Shown here: piece after piece, positions 27,932-40,384 of the stretch
How the letters are laid out: every line of letters begins with the position of its first letter
Numbering within the stretch: the first letter of the stretch is position 1
Assembly (NCBI RefSeq): GCF_014641715.1
Contig: NZ_BMIG01000015.1
Location: 22,280-86,279 of the forward strand
DNA: 64,000 nt
Source: Polaromonas eurypsychrophila
GTDB taxonomy: Bacteria; Pseudomonadota; Gammaproteobacteria; Burkholderiales; Burkholderiaceae_C
Direction: 5' to 3'
Program-made: the position numbers and the translations under genes
The notes under the pieces: model-generated
What the model saw: only the letters and a program-made list of their open reading frames with translations
Database searches by the model: none
Told to the model about the DNA's origin: nothing

Positions 27932-28357
27932 TTATTTTTTCTGGCGGAACTTGCGCAGGGCGGCAATCTGCGCCGCCATCACCAGCAGTTCGGATTGCGC
28001 CATCGCAATGTCGATATCGGTCTTGGCATTCTTCAGGGCCTCTTCGGCTGCCGCTTTGGCCACGCCAGCTTTGGCTTCGTCCAGGTCCTTGCCGCGGATG
28101 GCGGTGTCGCTGAGCACAGTCACGCAATGCGGTTGCACTTCAAGCAGGCCGCCGGCGACGAAAACAAACTCTTCCGTGCCGTCGGCCTTTTCAATACGCA
28201 CCGCGCCCGGCTTGATGCGGGTGATCAACGGTGTGTGGCGTGGGTAAATGCCCAGTTCGCCCGCCTCGCCCGGCAAAGCCACAAACCTGGCTTCGCCGGA
28301 GAAGATGGACTCCTCGGCACTGACCACATCGACACGGATGGTGTGTGGGGTGTCCAT
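27932..28357 (-). CDS. atpC: F1Fo ATP synthase epsilon subunit
   Basis: 141 residues. An N-terminal beta-sandwich ([36 protein letters not shown]) and a C-terminal helical hairpin are typical of AtpC. It belongs to the central stalk and regulates ATP hydrolysis. It is 3 bases from atpD and is the last gene of the operon. Confidence 0.97.
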   Translation of the reverse strand: MDTPHTIRVDVVSAEESIFSGEARFVALPGEAGELGIYPRHTPLITRIKPGAVRIEKADGTEEFVFVAGGLLEVQPHCVTVLSDTAIRGKDLDEAKAGVAKAAAEEALKNAKTDIDIAMAQSELLVMAAQIAALRKFRQKK

Positions 28358-28360
28358 GAC

Positions 28361-29785
<1,425 letters not shown>

Positions 29786-29804
29786 TTAAATCTTGAATCG
29801 CGGT

Positions 29805-30671
29805 TTAAACCGCTGCGGCACCTGCGACGATTTCCGAAAGTTCTTTCGTAATCGCCGCCTGACGCGTTTTGTTGTAAACCAGCTTGAGTTCGCCAATCAC
29901 GCTGCCGGCGTTGTCGGTGGCGGCCTTCATGGCGACCATCCGCGCAGACTGCTCGGAAGCCATGTTCTCCGCTACTGCCTGATAAACCAGCGCCTCGACA
30001 TAACGAACCAGCAGATCGTCAATCACGGTCTGTGCATCCGGCTCGTAGATGTAATCCCAGCCGTGCTGGTCCTTGTCGGCCTGCAAACGATCAGCCGTCA
30101 AGGGCAGCAACTGCTCAACCACCGCCTCTTGCCGCATGGTGTTGATAAACCGCGTGTAGCACAGGTACACCGCGTTGATCCTGCCTTCGCTGTAAGCATC
30201 GAGCAGTACCTTGACCGGTCCAATCAGTTTGTCCAGGTGCGGCTTGTCGCCCAAATGGGTCGCATGCGAAATCACCTTGGCGCCAACCCGGTTGAGAAAA
30301 CCCAGACCCTTGTTGCCGATGGCCACCGCCTGCACACCCTGGCCTGCCGCCTGCAGCTCCTTGAGCTTGACAGTGACAGCGCGCAGCAGATTGGTGTTCA
30401 AGCCACCGCACAGGCCCTTGTCCGTCGTCACCACGATGAAGCCGCCAGCTTTGGCATCGTTGGCCTGCATGAAGGCGTGGGTGTATTCCGGGTTGGCTTG
30501 AGCCAGGTTGGCCGTGATGTTGCGAATCTTGTCGCTGTAAGGTCGGGCAGCGCGCATCCGTTCCTGCGCTTTGCGCATTTTGGAGGCCGCCACCATTTCC
30601 ATGGCTTTGGTGATCTTGCGGGTGTTTTCCACCGACTTGATCTTGCCGCGTATCTCTTTTCCTGCCGCCAT
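29805..30671 (-). CDS. atpG: F1Fo ATP synthase gamma subunit
   Basis: 288 residues. The N-terminal helix [31 protein letters not shown] and the C-terminal [20 protein letters not shown] are the two shaft helices. [13 protein letters not shown] is the conserved middle motif. This is the rotating central stalk. Confidence 0.98.
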   Translation of the reverse strand: MAAGKEIRGKIKSVENTRKITKAMEMVAASKMRKAQERMRAARPYSDKIRNITANLAQANPEYTHAFMQANDAKAGGFIVVTTDKGLCGGLNTNLLRAVTVKLKELQAAGQGVQAVAIGNKGLGFLNRVGAKVISHATHLGDKPHLDKLIGPVKVLLDAYSEGRINAVYLCYTRFINTMRQEAVVEQLLPLTADRLQADKDQHGWDYIYEPDAQTVIDDLLVRYVEALVYQAVAENMASEQSARMVAMKAATDNAGSVIGELKLVYNKTRQAAITKELSEIVAGAAAV

Positions 30672-30724
30672 ATTGCTTCCTAAATGGTTTCTAAGCGCTG
30701 GGCTTTGATGTCTTCAGGTATGTA

Positions 30725-32278
30725 TCAGGCAAAGGACTTTTTGAACGCAGTCACAGCAGTGGTCATTTCCGCTTCCGCGTCCTTGTCCATGGCCTTGGCA
30801 GATTCGAGCTTGGCCATCAGCGCTGCGTGTTTGTCCTTGAGGTAGCTGTGCAGGCCGGCTTCAAAGGCCAGAACCTTCTTGACATCCACGTCGTCCATGA
30901 AGCCCTTGTTCACGGCGAACAGCGTGGCGGCCATGTTGGAGATGGACAGCGGCGAGTACTGGGACTGCTTGAGCAGTTCGGTTACGCGGGCACCGCGGTC
31001 CAGCTGCTTGCGGGTGGCTTCGTCCAGGTCGGAAGCAAACTGCGCGAAGGCAGCCAGCTCACGGTACTGGGCCAGGTCGGTACGGATACCACCGGACAGA
31101 TTTTTGATCAGTTTGGTCTGGGCCGCACCACCGACCCGCGACACCGAAATACCGGCGTTGATGGCGGGGCGGATACCGGCATTGAACAGGCTGGTCTCCA
31201 GGAAAATCTGGCCGTCGGTGATCGAGATCACGTTGGTTGGCACGAAGGCCGAGACGTCACCGGCTTGCGTTTCAATAATCGGCAGCGCCGTCAGTGAACC
31301 GGTTTTGCCTTTGACTTCGCCTTTGGTGAAGTCTTCAACGTACTTTTCGTTCACGCGGGCCGCGCGCTCGAGCAGACGGCTGTGCAGATAAAACACGTCG
31401 CCGGGATAAGCTTCACGGCCTGGCGGACGGCGCAGCAGCAGCGAAACCTGACGGTAGGCCACAGCTTGCTTGGACAGATCGTCATACACAATCAGGGCAT
31501 CTTGACCGCGGTCGCGGAAATACTCCCCCATGGTGCAACCAGAGTAAGCGCTGACATACTGCATGGCAGCCGATTCGGACGCCGATGCGGCGACAACGAT
31601 GGTGTAGTCCATCGCACCGGCTTGCTCAAGCGAACGCACCACGTTTTTGATCGACGAAGCCTTCTGGCCGATGGCAACATAAACGCAAAATACGCCCGTG
31701 CCCTTCTGGTTGATGATGGCGTCAATCGCAACAGCCGTTTTACCGGTCTGGCGGTCACCGATGATCAGCTCGCGCTGGCCACGGCCAATCGGGACCATGG
31801 AGTCGATGGATTTCAGGCCGGTTTGCAAAGGTTGATCAACCGATTTACGGGCGATCACACCAGGTGCCACCTTCTCAATCACGTCGGTCATCTTGGCATT
31901 GACCGGGCCTTTGCCGTCAATCGGCTGACCCAGCGCATTGACCACACGGCCCAGCAGCTCGGGACCAACCGGCACTTCCAGAATGCGACCCGTGCACTTG
32001 ACGGTGTCGCCCTCGGCGATGTGCTCGTACTCACCCAGAATCACAGAGCCGACCGAGTCGCGCTCCAGATTCAGGGCCAGGCCGTAGGTGGGTGTGCCGT
32101 CAGCAGTGGGCGGGAATTCGAGCATCTCGCCCTGCATCACATCGGACAGGCCGTGGATACGCACGATGCCGTCGGACACGGAGACAACCGTGCCCTGGTT
32201 ACGGACATCGCTGCTGGCGCTCAAGCCCTCAATACGGCTCTTGATCAGTTCAGAAATTTCTGCGGGATTGAGTTGCAT
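30725..32278 (-). CDS. atpA: F1Fo ATP synthase alpha subunit
   Basis: 517 residues. P-loop GDRQTGKT, then [17 protein letters not shown] and [22 protein letters not shown], which are diagnostic. It forms the F1 hexamer with beta and binds non-catalytic nucleotides. Confidence 0.98.
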   Translation of the reverse strand: MQLNPAEISELIKSRIEGLSASSDVRNQGTVVSVSDGIVRIHGLSDVMQGEMLEFPPTADGTPTYGLALNLERDSVGSVILGEYEHIAEGDTVKCTGRILEVPVGPELLGRVVNALGQPIDGKGPVNAKMTDVIEKVAPGVIARKSVDQPLQTGLKSIDSMVPIGRGQRELIIGDRQTGKTAVAIDAIINQKGTGVFCVYVAIGQKASSIKNVVRSLEQAGAMDYTIVVAASASESAAMQYVSAYSGCTMGEYFRDRGQDALIVYDDLSKQAVAYRQVSLLLRRPPGREAYPGDVFYLHSRLLERAARVNEKYVEDFTKGEVKGKTGSLTALPIIETQAGDVSAFVPTNVISITDGQIFLETSLFNAGIRPAINAGISVSRVGGAAQTKLIKNLSGGIRTDLAQYRELAAFAQFASDLDEATRKQLDRGARVTELLKQSQYSPLSISNMAATLFAVNKGFMDDVDVKKVLAFEAGLHSYLKDKHAALMAKLESAKAMDKDAEAEMTTAVTAFKKSFA

Positions 32279-32338
32279 GACTCTTTCCTTCTTTCTATGT
32301 TGTTGGCTAATTCCGGGACACTGCGCTTGCGCACAACA

Positions 32339-32869
32339 TCAAGAAATCAGCGCCACTTTCATTTGCTCTAAACGGGCTTTGACCGAGGTATCCAGCACCT
32401 CGTCACCCACCACGACACGTACGCCGCCTATCAGTTCGGGTTCCAGCTCCACCTTGAGGTTGAGCTTGCGGCCAAAACGCTTTTCCAGCGTTGCCGCCAG
32501 ATCGGTCAGCGCGGCCCCCTCCAGCGCAAACGCGCTGTACACGATGGCATCCGACGATCCGCTTTGCGCATTTTTCAAAACCCGGAACTGACTGGCAATT
32601 TCGGGCAGGACGCCGAGACGCCCGTTATCTATCACCGCGCGCAGAAAGTTTTTTGCAGCCTCTGGCAGCTTGGCCTTGACCACGCCGGAAACCACGTCAA
32701 ACGTCTGTTCCGCAGTGACTCTGGGGTTGCCAGCAAACTGCTGCAGCTGCGCATTGGCTGCGATGACGGCCAGTTCATCCAGCCAGGTGGCTGCGGCGCC
32801 CAGGTCAGACCCGGATGCCTTAAACAGCGCTTCAGCGTAAGGGCGGGCGATGGTGGCTAGTTCTGCCAT
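32339..32869 (-). CDS. atpH: F1Fo ATP synthase delta subunit
   Basis: 176 residues. It opens [17 protein letters not shown] and ends with the domain containing [31 protein letters not shown], both family signatures. It joins the F1 head to the peripheral stalk. Confidence 0.97.
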   Translation of the reverse strand: MAELATIARPYAEALFKASGSDLGAAATWLDELAVIAANAQLQQFAGNPRVTAEQTFDVVSGVVKAKLPEAAKNFLRAVIDNGRLGVLPEIASQFRVLKNAQSGSSDAIVYSAFALEGAALTDLAATLEKRFGRKLNLKVELEPELIGGVRVVVGDEVLDTSVKARLEQMKVALIS

Positions 32870-32881
32870 GTTGACCCCCTC

Positions 32882-33352
32882 TTACAGCTCTGTCTTCAGG
32901 CGACCCAGCAAGTCAGCATGCACACCGGCATTGACTTCCTTGCGCAGAATCTGCTCGGCACCCTTAACCGCCAGCGCAGCGACCTGCTCGCGCAGCGTTT
33001 CCCTGGCCTTGACGGATTGCTGCTCGGCTTCGACTTGGGCAGCGGCAATGATTTTCTTGCCCTCTTCCGCAGCCTTGGCTTTGGCCTCTTCGATCATGAC
33101 TTGGCCGCGACGCTCTGCATCTGCCAAGCGAACTGCAGACTCGTTGCGCGACTTGGCCAGCTCTTCTTCCACGCGCTTGTTGGCAACGGAGAGTTCGGAC
33201 TTGGCCTTTTCGGCAGAAGCGAGGCCTTCAGCAATCTTTTGGGCCCGCTCGTCCAGCGCTTTCGCGATCGGCGGCCACACGAATTTCATCGTGAACAGCA
33301 CCAGCAATGCAAAGACGATGGCTTGCGCCACCAGTGTTCCATTAATGTTCAC
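32882..33352 (-). CDS. atpF: F1Fo ATP synthase b subunit
   Basis: 156 residues. One N-terminal membrane helix ([23 protein letters not shown]) is followed by a long charged helix ([16 protein letters not shown]). It dimerises as the peripheral stalk. Confidence 0.97.
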   Translation of the reverse strand: MNINGTLVAQAIVFALLVLFTMKFVWPPIAKALDERAQKIAEGLASAEKAKSELSVANKRVEEELAKSRNESAVRLADAERRGQVMIEEAKAKAAEEGKKIIAAAQVEAEQQSVKARETLREQVAALAVKGAEQILRKEVNAGVHADLLGRLKTEL

Positions 33353-33388
33353 AGTAAATCTCCCTCAACGAGGTGTTGCAGGCAGGAC

Positions 33389-33655
<267 letters not shown>

Positions 33656-33698
33656 TCACTCCTAAATTAACGAAAAAACACCAAAACGAAAACGAAAA

Positions 33699-34586
33699 TC
33701 AATGCGCGTCGTGCGCTTGCCCGATGTAGACCAGCGTCAACATCATGAACACAAAAGCCTGCAGCAAAATGATGATGATGTGGAACACCGCCCAGGCCCA
33801 ACCAGCCACCACATGCAGCAGCATCAACATCAAACTTGTTGAAGGATCGGTCGAAAAGGCCCACGCACCACCCAGCAGGGCAATCAGCATGAACACCAGC
33901 TCACCCGCATACATGTTGCCAAACAGCCGCATGCCGTGCGATACCGTTTTGGCAACAAAAGAGATCAATTGCTCGGCGATGTTGATGATGCCCAGAATGA
34001 CTGCGAAGACCGGGTTCTTGCTGGTACCGAAAGGCGCGGACACCAACTCATGCGCCCAGCCGCCCATGCCCTTGATCTTGATGTTGTAGAAAATGCAGAT
34101 AAACAAGACCGAAACCGACAGGCCCATGGTCACAGACAGGTCGGCAGTAGGCACAACACGCAGATAAGCGTGGCTCGGGTCGTAGCCCGCAGCACCATAG
34201 GCCAGGGCCCACAATTCAGGCAGCAGATCCAGCGGAAGCAGGTCCATCGCGTTCATCAGGAAAATCCAGACAAACACCACCAGCGCCAGTGGCGTCACGA
34301 GCTTGCGGCTGTTGGCGTTGTGCACAATCGCCTTGGCCTGGCCGTCCACCATTTCAAGCAGAATTTCGACAGCCGCCTGAAAGCGCCCAGGTACACCAGA
34401 CGTCACGCCGCGTGCCGCCTTCCACAAAAAGAAGCAACCGACCACGCCCAGCAGGATGGAGAAAAACAGGGAATCAATGTTGAAGACGGAGAAATCAACG
34501 ATTTCCGTCTGCGGCTTGTTTTGCCAGTGCGTCAGGTGGTGAACAATATATTCACTGGCTGTCGGAGCGTTTGCTTCTGCGGACAT
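33699..34586 (-). CDS. atpB: F1Fo ATP synthase a subunit
   Basis: 295 residues with multiple membrane helices. HGMRLFGNMYAGELVFMLIALLGG contains the essential arginine opposite the c ring. A somewhat extended N-terminus is common in betaproteobacteria. Confidence 0.97.
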   Translation of the reverse strand: MSAEANAPTASEYIVHHLTHWQNKPQTEIVDFSVFNIDSLFFSILLGVVGCFFLWKAARGVTSGVPGRFQAAVEILLEMVDGQAKAIVHNANSRKLVTPLALVVFVWIFLMNAMDLLPLDLLPELWALAYGAAGYDPSHAYLRVVPTADLSVTMGLSVSVLFICIFYNIKIKGMGGWAHELVSAPFGTSKNPVFAVILGIINIAEQLISFVAKTVSHGMRLFGNMYAGELVFMLIALLGGAWAFSTDPSTSLMLMLLHVVAGWAWAVFHIIIILLQAFVFMMLTLVYIGQAHDAH

Positions 34587-34596
34587 TGTTGACTCT

Positions 34597-35097
34597 TTAA
34601 GCTATTTTTCGTTCAGGGCGCATTAACAGCGCCACCCAATAAACCTTCAAGGTCACGATCAGGCCAATCAGCATTGCCAACCAGTCCAGATCAGGGACCA
34701 AGCGCGGGGCCGCAAACAGCATCCCGACACTGGAGGCAATCTTTATTGCCTCCCACACAAAAAAACCAAATCCAGCAGTCATTGCATTGATTGACGAGAA
34801 CTGGCTCATCAAACCACGCGCAAACAAGGCGCCGGGTATCGCCACTGCCAGCGCGCCATAAAACGCCGACCAGGCCGCGATGCTTCGTCCTGTCAAAGCC
34901 CACGCGATTAACGCCACCGCCACACCAACCCCAAACTGCCCCCCGACGATCCACCAAGGCGATAAGGATGGACTAAGCTCGCGCAGCTTTTTCGCCTCTT
35001 CGCGCGTCAGCGGCTTGAAATCTTCATCGGCAGCCTGCGCCGCCCCAGCTGGCATCTTCAATGCGGAATGAACCGTCGAACCCAGCATTTTGATCAT
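34597..35097 (-). CDS. atpI: ATP synthase assembly protein AtpI
   Basis: 166 residues with four membrane segments after a hydrophilic start (FKPLTREEAKKLRELSPSLS). Its place as first gene of the operon identifies it. The family aids c-ring assembly and ion homeostasis. A closer ATG at codon 4 is possible. Confidence 0.9.
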   Translation of the reverse strand: MIKMLGSTVHSALKMPAGAAQAADEDFKPLTREEAKKLRELSPSLSPWWIVGGQFGVGVAVALIAWALTGRSIAAWSAFYGALAVAIPGALFARGLMSQFSSINAMTAGFGFFVWEAIKIASSVGMLFAAPRLVPDLDWLAMLIGLIVTLKVYWVALLMRPERKIA

Positions 35098-35143
35098 CCC
35101 AAATTACGAGCAGATTACAAGGCGGTACTTTGCAAAGCCTCTG

Positions 35144-35171
35144 ATTATACGTAGAAACCCGACGCTGTCGA
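35144..35171 (-). promoter_or_regulatory. Candidate promoter of the atp operon
   Basis: On the minus strand TCGACA (35171-35166) and a perfect TATAAT (35149-35144) lie 16 bases apart. The -10 box lies about 47 bases upstream of atpI. Confidence 0.65.
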
Positions 35172-35277
35172 ACAGACACTGAAAGTCCGGCGCGGCCCGG
35201 GTAGATTGGTCGCATTCGTTAAGGCCATGGATAGCGAGCCACAATCAGGACTTTATTCCAACCATCTGGGACAAGCC

Positions 35278-35748
35278 ATGTACGACGCAGTCAAACTCAT
35301 TCACCTTGTCGCGGCCATTGTCTGGATCGGTGGCATGACATTCATGCTTATTGCGCTTCGGCCGGCTGCATTCGCCATGCTGGAGGCGCAGCCCCGGGCA
35401 CGGCTGATGGGCCAAGTCTGGCAACGTTTTTTTCTGCTGGTATTGATTTCCATTGTGGCGCTGTTCACGACGGGCACCAACCTCTATACCACCGCCTTCA
35501 GGGCTGTTAAAGCAGCCACTGGCGCGGGCGGCGTGCCGCTGGGCTGGAACCTGATGCTGGGTATCGGCATCGTGATGATTTTGATCTTTGGCCACATCTA
35601 CTTCGCCGGATTTCGGAAATTCAAGCGGGCGGTGGCCGCCGCCGAGTGGTCGCTGGCCGCCAAGGCAGCAGAACAAATCCATCTGATGACGGTGATTAAC
35701 TTTGTACTGGGCTGGCTGGCCATTGCCGCAGTCCGGCTAATTCGTTAA
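35278..35748 (+). CDS. CopD-like small membrane protein
   Basis: 156 residues from the ATG at 35278; longer in-frame starts exist but are hydrophilic. Four membrane helices are predicted, beginning MYDAVKLIHLVAAIVWIGGMTFMLIAL. This is the H-x5-WxGG opening of CopD/DUF2269-type proteins, in which a His may bind copper or haem. It is divergent from the atp operon. Function uncertain. Confidence 0.8.
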   Translation: MYDAVKLIHLVAAIVWIGGMTFMLIALRPAAFAMLEAQPRARLMGQVWQRFFLLVLISIVALFTTGTNLYTTAFRAVKAATGAGGVPLGWNLMLGIGIVMILIFGHIYFAGFRKFKRAVAAAEWSLAAKAAEQIHLMTVINFVLGWLAIAAVRLIR

Positions 35749-35859
35749 TTCCAGGTTGTCTTTTTGCAGCATGCCCGACGCAAAAACCCAAGGAACCATG
35801 ATTTTTCTCATGATGAAAATTGATACACTCCGTCGCCTGCCAGCTCAGGTGGCAACACC

Positions 35860-36450
35860 ATGAGCGCGCGCAAGCAGCATTCCGACCGTCCCGAGCAAAA
35901 GCGCCCCAAAGCAAGCTGGGCCGACCGCTTCACGCAAGGCGTCAGCCCTCAAACACTGGCGGCTCATCCCTGGCTCAAGCCGGTCGCGCATCGCCTGCAG
36001 GAGCCCGGCCTCTGGCATTTGCAACATGAAGCGGTAGCCCGAGGAGTTGCTATTGGCCTGTTCTGGGCGTTTGCGCTGCCGGTCGCACAAATCCTCGTGG
36101 CAGCAACCCATTGCATCTGGTGGCGCGGCAACATTCCGGTGGCCGCAGGCATGACCCTGGTCACCAACCCGTTCACCATTGGCTTCTGGCTCTGGCTGGC
36201 TTATAAACTGGGCAGCCTGATTCTGGGTGTGGCGCCGCACGAAGCGGCCGACGGCAGCGCCGCGCTCCAAGAAGTTGCGATCGGCAGCGGATTCGATCCA
36301 CTTGCGTGGCTGGAACAGTTTGGTTGGCGCGCCGTACTTGGCATGGCCATTTTTTCGGTCGTCGGCTCAGTAAGTGGTTACATTCTCGTCAAACTGATCT
36401 GGCGCTGGCGCGTGTGGTCCAAGCGACGCAGCCGGCGTCGCGGAAAATAG
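35860..36450 (+). CDS. DUF2062 membrane protein
   Basis: 196 residues. RGVAIGLFWAFALPVAQILVAATHCIWWRGNIPVAAGMTLVTNPFTIGFWLWLAYKLG is the DUF2062 core with conserved R-G-N-P and T-N-P-F. It ends in a basic tail (KRRSRRRGK). The role in the envelope is unknown. A purine-rich AGGTGG lies upstream of the ATG. Confidence 0.88.
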   Translation: MSARKQHSDRPEQKRPKASWADRFTQGVSPQTLAAHPWLKPVAHRLQEPGLWHLQHEAVARGVAIGLFWAFALPVAQILVAATHCIWWRGNIPVAAGMTLVTNPFTIGFWLWLAYKLGSLILGVAPHEAADGSAALQEVAIGSGFDPLAWLEQFGWRAVLGMAIFSVVGSVSGYILVKLIWRWRVWSKRRSRRRGK

Positions 36451-36486
36451 GCCTGCACGACAATAGCGTTTATTCCTTCGACTTCC

Positions 36487-37404
36487 ATGATGATGAGTAC
36501 TTTGAACCCAACCTCCAGCGCACAACTGCCCGACACGCCCTGCTACCTCAACGGTGAAATCACCGCGCTCAAGGACGCCAAAATCAGCGTGATGGACCGC
36601 GGCTTCATCTTCGGCGACGGTGTGTATGAAGTGGTACCGGTGTATGGTGGCAAACCTTTCCGCTTTGCCCAGCACATGGCACGTCTCGACCGCAGCCTGG
36701 CCGAGCTGCGCATCGCCAACCCACTGTCCCACGACAGATGGCGCGAGATCGTCACGCAACTGGTGGACGGCTACGCGCTGTCACAACACACGTCCCACGA
36801 AAAAATCGACCAGCTGATCTACATCCAGATCACGCGCGGCGTGGCGCTGCGCGACCATGTGATGCCGCCGGACATCACGCCCACCGTATTCGTCATGACC
36901 AGCACCATGAAGCCGCCCACAGCCGGGCAGCGCGCGCAGGGCGTAGCCTGCGTCAGCGCCGACGATTTCCGCTGGAGCAAGGCCCACATCAAGACCACTA
37001 GCCTGCTGGGCGCCGTGTTCGCGCGGCAGATCAGCGCCGATGCTGATGCCGTGGAAACCGTGATGTTTCGCGATGGTTTTCTCAGCGAAGCGGCTGCCTG
37101 CAACGTCTGGGCCGTGCGCGGCGGCAAGGTGCTCGGCCCGCCCAAGGACAACCTGGTGCTCGAAGGCATCCGTTACGGCCTGATTGAAGACATCTGCCGC
37201 AACGCCGGCATCGGTTTTGAGCTGCGGCGGATCACGCGCGAGGAAGTCTTTGCCGCCGACGAGTTGCTGCTGTCCTCAGCAACCAAGGAAGTGCTGGCCA
37301 TCACCACGCTGGACGGCCAAGCCGTCGGCAGCGGCAAGCCCGGTCCGGTCTATGCAAAGTTGCATGCGGCCTACCAGCGTGCCAAACAGGAGCCCACCAC
37401 GTGA
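36487..37404 (+). CDS. dat: D-amino-acid transaminase (class IV PLP aminotransferase)
   Basis: 305 residues. Fold-type IV features are YLNGEITALKDAKISVMDRGFIFGDGVYEVVPVYGG, the PLP lysine in KAHIKTTSLLGAVFARQ, and EAAACNVWAVRGGKVLGPP. It probably interconverts D-alanine and D-glutamate for cell wall synthesis; branched-chain specificity is less likely. The stop overlaps the start of the ybeD-like gene by 4 bases. Confidence 0.88.
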   Translation: MMMSTLNPTSSAQLPDTPCYLNGEITALKDAKISVMDRGFIFGDGVYEVVPVYGGKPFRFAQHMARLDRSLAELRIANPLSHDRWREIVTQLVDGYALSQHTSHEKIDQLIYIQITRGVALRDHVMPPDITPTVFVMTSTMKPPTAGQRAQGVACVSADDFRWSKAHIKTTSLLGAVFARQISADADAVETVMFRDGFLSEAAACNVWAVRGGKVLGPPKDNLVLEGIRYGLIEDICRNAGIGFELRRITREEVFAADELLLSSATKEVLAITTLDGQAVGSGKPGPVYAKLHAAYQRAKQEPTT

Positions 37405-37694
37405 GCCTGCCGACCCCACCGCCCGAGATTCCGCGCCAGGAGTCGCTGATCGAGTACCCCTCGCAGTTTCCGATCAAGGTCATGGGCGTGAAGGTCGATG
37501 GCCTGGTGCACGCGATCAGCATGATCGCGCAACAGTTTGACCCGGCGTTTGACGCGAGCACCATTGAGCTGCGCGAAAGCAAGGGCGGCAAGTACCTGGG
37601 CGTCACCGTCACCATCACCGCCACCAGCCGCGAGCAGCTTGACGAGCTTTATCGCACGCTGAGCACGCATCCCATGGTTAAAGTGGTGCTCTAA
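37401..37694 (+). CDS. ybeD: YbeD/DUF493 family protein
   Basis: 97 residues, ACT-like small domain: [23 protein letters not shown] and [24 protein letters not shown]. Usually found just before lipB, as here. Proposed regulatory role in lipoate or other metabolism; not established. Confidence 0.92.
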   Translation: MSLPTPPPEIPRQESLIEYPSQFPIKVMGVKVDGLVHAISMIAQQFDPAFDASTIELRESKGGKYLGVTVTITATSREQLDELYRTLSTHPMVKVVL

Positions 37695-37711
37695 GCACTG
37701 AAGCGCCACCC

Positions 37712-38434
37712 ATGCAGGCTGATGTGGAGGTCCGGCAACTCGGGCAGGTTAATTACTTGCCCACTTGGCAGGCGATGCAAGCCTTCACAGCCTCACGCGG
37801 TCGTGACCCCCGAACTTCAAGCCAAATCGGTCTCCAACCCATGTCGGATGGCCCTGATCAGCTATGGATTTGTGAGCATTTTCCGGTTTACACCCAGGGC
37901 CTGGCGGGCAAAAGTGAGCATGTGCTGGCGCTAGGCGACATACCGTTGGTGGCCACCGATCGGGGTGGCCAGGTCACCTACCATGGCCCCGGCCAAGTGG
38001 TGGCTTACCCGCTGATCGACCTCAAACGTGCCGGTTATTACGTCAAGGAATATGTCTACCGGATTGAAGAGGCCGTAATCCGCACGTTGGCGCATTTCGG
38101 CGTGACCGGTCACCGCGTGGCAGGGTCGCCCGGTATTTATGTGCGCCTGGACGAGCCCGGTTCGCACGCCGCACTGACGGGTCCGCGCGACCCGGTGGAC
38201 CCATTCCGGGGTCTCGGCAAAATCGCCGCACTCGGCATCAAGGTCAGCCGCCAGTACAGCTACCACGGCGTGGCGCTCAACGTGGCGATGGACCTCGAAC
38301 CCTTTTCCCATATCAACCCCTGCGGCTATGTCGGGCTGCAAACCACAGACCTTTCTACAATCGGGGTATCGGCAAGCTGGCAGGAGGCGGCAGAAATCCT
38401 GAGCCAAAAGCTCGTGAACTCTCTGGCGCCCTGA
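37712..38434 (+). CDS. lipB: Octanoyl-[acyl carrier protein] transferase LipB
   Basis: 240 residues. It contains [22 protein letters not shown], the acyl-accepting Cys in INPCGYVGL and the catalytic Lys in [17 protein letters not shown]. It moves octanoate from ACP to lipoyl domains. Pairs with LipA downstream (26-base gap). Confidence 0.96.
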   Translation: MQADVEVRQLGQVNYLPTWQAMQAFTASRGRDPRTSSQIGLQPMSDGPDQLWICEHFPVYTQGLAGKSEHVLALGDIPLVATDRGGQVTYHGPGQVVAYPLIDLKRAGYYVKEYVYRIEEAVIRTLAHFGVTGHRVAGSPGIYVRLDEPGSHAALTGPRDPVDPFRGLGKIAALGIKVSRQYSYHGVALNVAMDLEPFSHINPCGYVGLQTTDLSTIGVSASWQEAAEILSQKLVNSLAP

Positions 38435-38460
38435 AGCCACTCCTCCCAAGGCAAACACCC

Positions 38461-39489
38461 ATGAGCACCCAAGACGCTGTCAATCCTGTTGTTCGCGACA
38501 TCCAGAGCCAGCAGGACTACAACCCGCTGGCCAAACAAAAAGCGGCGGCCAAGCTGTCGCGCATCCCGGTCAAGGTGGTGCAAGGCGAGGTGCTGAAAAA
38601 ACCCGAGTGGATCCGTGTCAAGGCCGGCAGCCCCACGACCCGCTTTTACGAGATCAAGCAGATCCTGCGCGAGAACAAACTCAATACCGTGTGTGAAGAG
38701 GCAAGCTGCCCAAACATCGGCGAATGTTTCGGCAAAGGCACGGCGACCTTCATGATCATGGGCGACAAGTGCACCCGCCGTTGTCCGTTTTGCGACGTCG
38801 GCCACGGCCGGCCCGACCCGCTGGATGTGGACGAGCCCTTGAACCTGGCCAAAACCATTGCCGCACTCAAGCTCAAATACGTGGTCATCACCAGCGTGGA
38901 TCGCGACGACCTGCGCGACGGCGGCAGCGGTCATTTTGTCGAATGCATCCGCAAAATCCGCGAACTCTCGCCCGCCACCACGATTGAAATCCTGGTGCCT
39001 GATTTCCGCGGCCGCGACGACCGCGCGCTGGAGATTCTGAAAGCCGCGCCCCCCGATGTGATGAACCACAACCTGGAAACCACGGCGCGCCTCTACAAGG
39101 AAGCACGTCCCGGTTCCGACTACCAGTTCAGTCTGAACCTGCTGAAAAAATTCAAGGCCCTGCACCCCGGCGTGCCGACCAAAAGCGGCATCATGGTTGG
39201 CCTGGGCGAGACCGATGAAGAAATCTTGCAGGTCATGCGCGACATGCGCGCGCACAACATCGACATGCTGACCATCGGCCAATACCTCTCGCCGTCGACC
39301 AGCCACCTGCCGGTGCGACGTTATGTGCACCCCGACACTTTCAAGATGTTCGAGTTAGAGGCCTACAAGATGGGCTTCACCCACGCAGCGGTCGGCGCCA
39401 TGGTGCGCAGCAGTTACCACGCCGACCAGCAAGCCCACGCCGCGGGGGTAGCGGACAAGGCCGACGCCGCGGCGCTGAGCGCGCCCTGA
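38461..39489 (+). CDS. lipA: Lipoyl synthase LipA (radical SAM)
   Basis: 342 residues. The auxiliary cluster motif is [12 protein letters not shown] and the radical SAM motif is [13 protein letters not shown]. Followed by [18 protein letters not shown] and the C-terminal RSSYHADQQ containing the cluster-bound Ser. It inserts sulfur at C6 and C8 of protein-bound octanoate. Confidence 0.98.
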   Translation: MSTQDAVNPVVRDIQSQQDYNPLAKQKAAAKLSRIPVKVVQGEVLKKPEWIRVKAGSPTTRFYEIKQILRENKLNTVCEEASCPNIGECFGKGTATFMIMGDKCTRRCPFCDVGHGRPDPLDVDEPLNLAKTIAALKLKYVVITSVDRDDLRDGGSGHFVECIRKIRELSPATTIEILVPDFRGRDDRALEILKAAPPDVMNHNLETTARLYKEARPGSDYQFSLNLLKKFKALHPGVPTKSGIMVGLGETDEEILQVMRDMRAHNIDMLTIGQYLSPSTSHLPVRRYVHPDTFKMFELEAYKMGFTHAAVGAMVRSSYHADQQAHAAGVADKADAAALSAP

Positions 39490-39541
39490 GCCCCAACAGC
39501 GACCGGCATCCGGCGCCACGCCGGCGTTTATGCTTGCCGCC

Positions 39542-40384
39542 ATGTCCGCCAACCTCTACGCCCTCGGCGCCATCGCTTTGTGGGCCACCCTGGCGTCGCT
39601 CGGTGTCGCGCTCAAACACGTCCCGCCCTTCCTGCTGACCGGCATCGCGCTGCTGGTCGGCAGCCTGCTGGGCTTGCCCTTCGTGCTGAAGGACCGCAGG
39701 CAATGGGCGATTCCCGCCTCGACGCTGATGCTAGGCGTCTACGGCCTGTTCGGCTTTCACTTCCTCCTGTTCATCGCGCTGCGCCACGCGCCGGCGGTCG
39801 AGGCCAACCTGGTCAACTACCTGTGGCCGCTGTTCATGGTGGTGCTGGCACCGCTGTTCCTTAAAGGCATGCAACTGCGCGGCGTGCATGTCGCTGCGGC
39901 CCTGCTGGGTTTTGCCGGTGCGGCGATCGCCATTCTGGGCGCGCGCGATGCCGCGGACGCGGGCACGGGCTGGTCCTGGGGCTACCTGCCGGCGCTCGCC
40001 TCTGCCTTCATCTGGGCCAGTTATTCGCTGCTGACGCAACGTGTGGCGCCTTTTCCGACCGCAGCCATCGGCCTGTTCGGCCTGGTCTCGGGTCTGTTGT
40101 CGCTGGGGTGCCACTGGCTGCTGGAGCCGGCGACGGTCCTGTCCAGCCGGGACGGGGTGCTGCTCGCAGTGATGGGCCTGGGCCCGCTGGGCGCGGCGTT
40201 TTTTCTCTGGGACAAGGCGCTCAAACTCGGCGATGCGCGGCAGATCGGCATCCTGAGCTACCTCACCCCACTGTGCTCCACCGCCCTGCTGATGCTGGTC
40301 AGCGGGCGGGCGCTGAGCTGGAGCATTGCGCTCGCCGCCGTGATGATTATTGGGGCGGCGGTGCTGGGGACACGTGGGAAATAG
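39542..40384 (+). CDS. EamA/DMT-family transporter
   Basis: 280 residues from the ATG at 39542, ten predicted membrane helices in two EamA halves (FGFHFLLFIALRHAPAVEANLVNYLWPLFMVVLAPLF; GPLGAAFFLWDKALKLGDARQIGILSYLTPLCSTALL). Probably an exporter of amino acids or small metabolites; substrate unknown. Confidence 0.9.
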   Translation: MSANLYALGAIALWATLASLGVALKHVPPFLLTGIALLVGSLLGLPFVLKDRRQWAIPASTLMLGVYGLFGFHFLLFIALRHAPAVEANLVNYLWPLFMVVLAPLFLKGMQLRGVHVAAALLGFAGAAIAILGARDAADAGTGWSWGYLPALASAFIWASYSLLTQRVAPFPTAAIGLFGLVSGLLSLGCHWLLEPATVLSSRDGVLLAVMGLGPLGAAFFLWDKALKLGDARQIGILSYLTPLCSTALLMLVSGRALSWSIALAAVMIIGAAVLGTRGK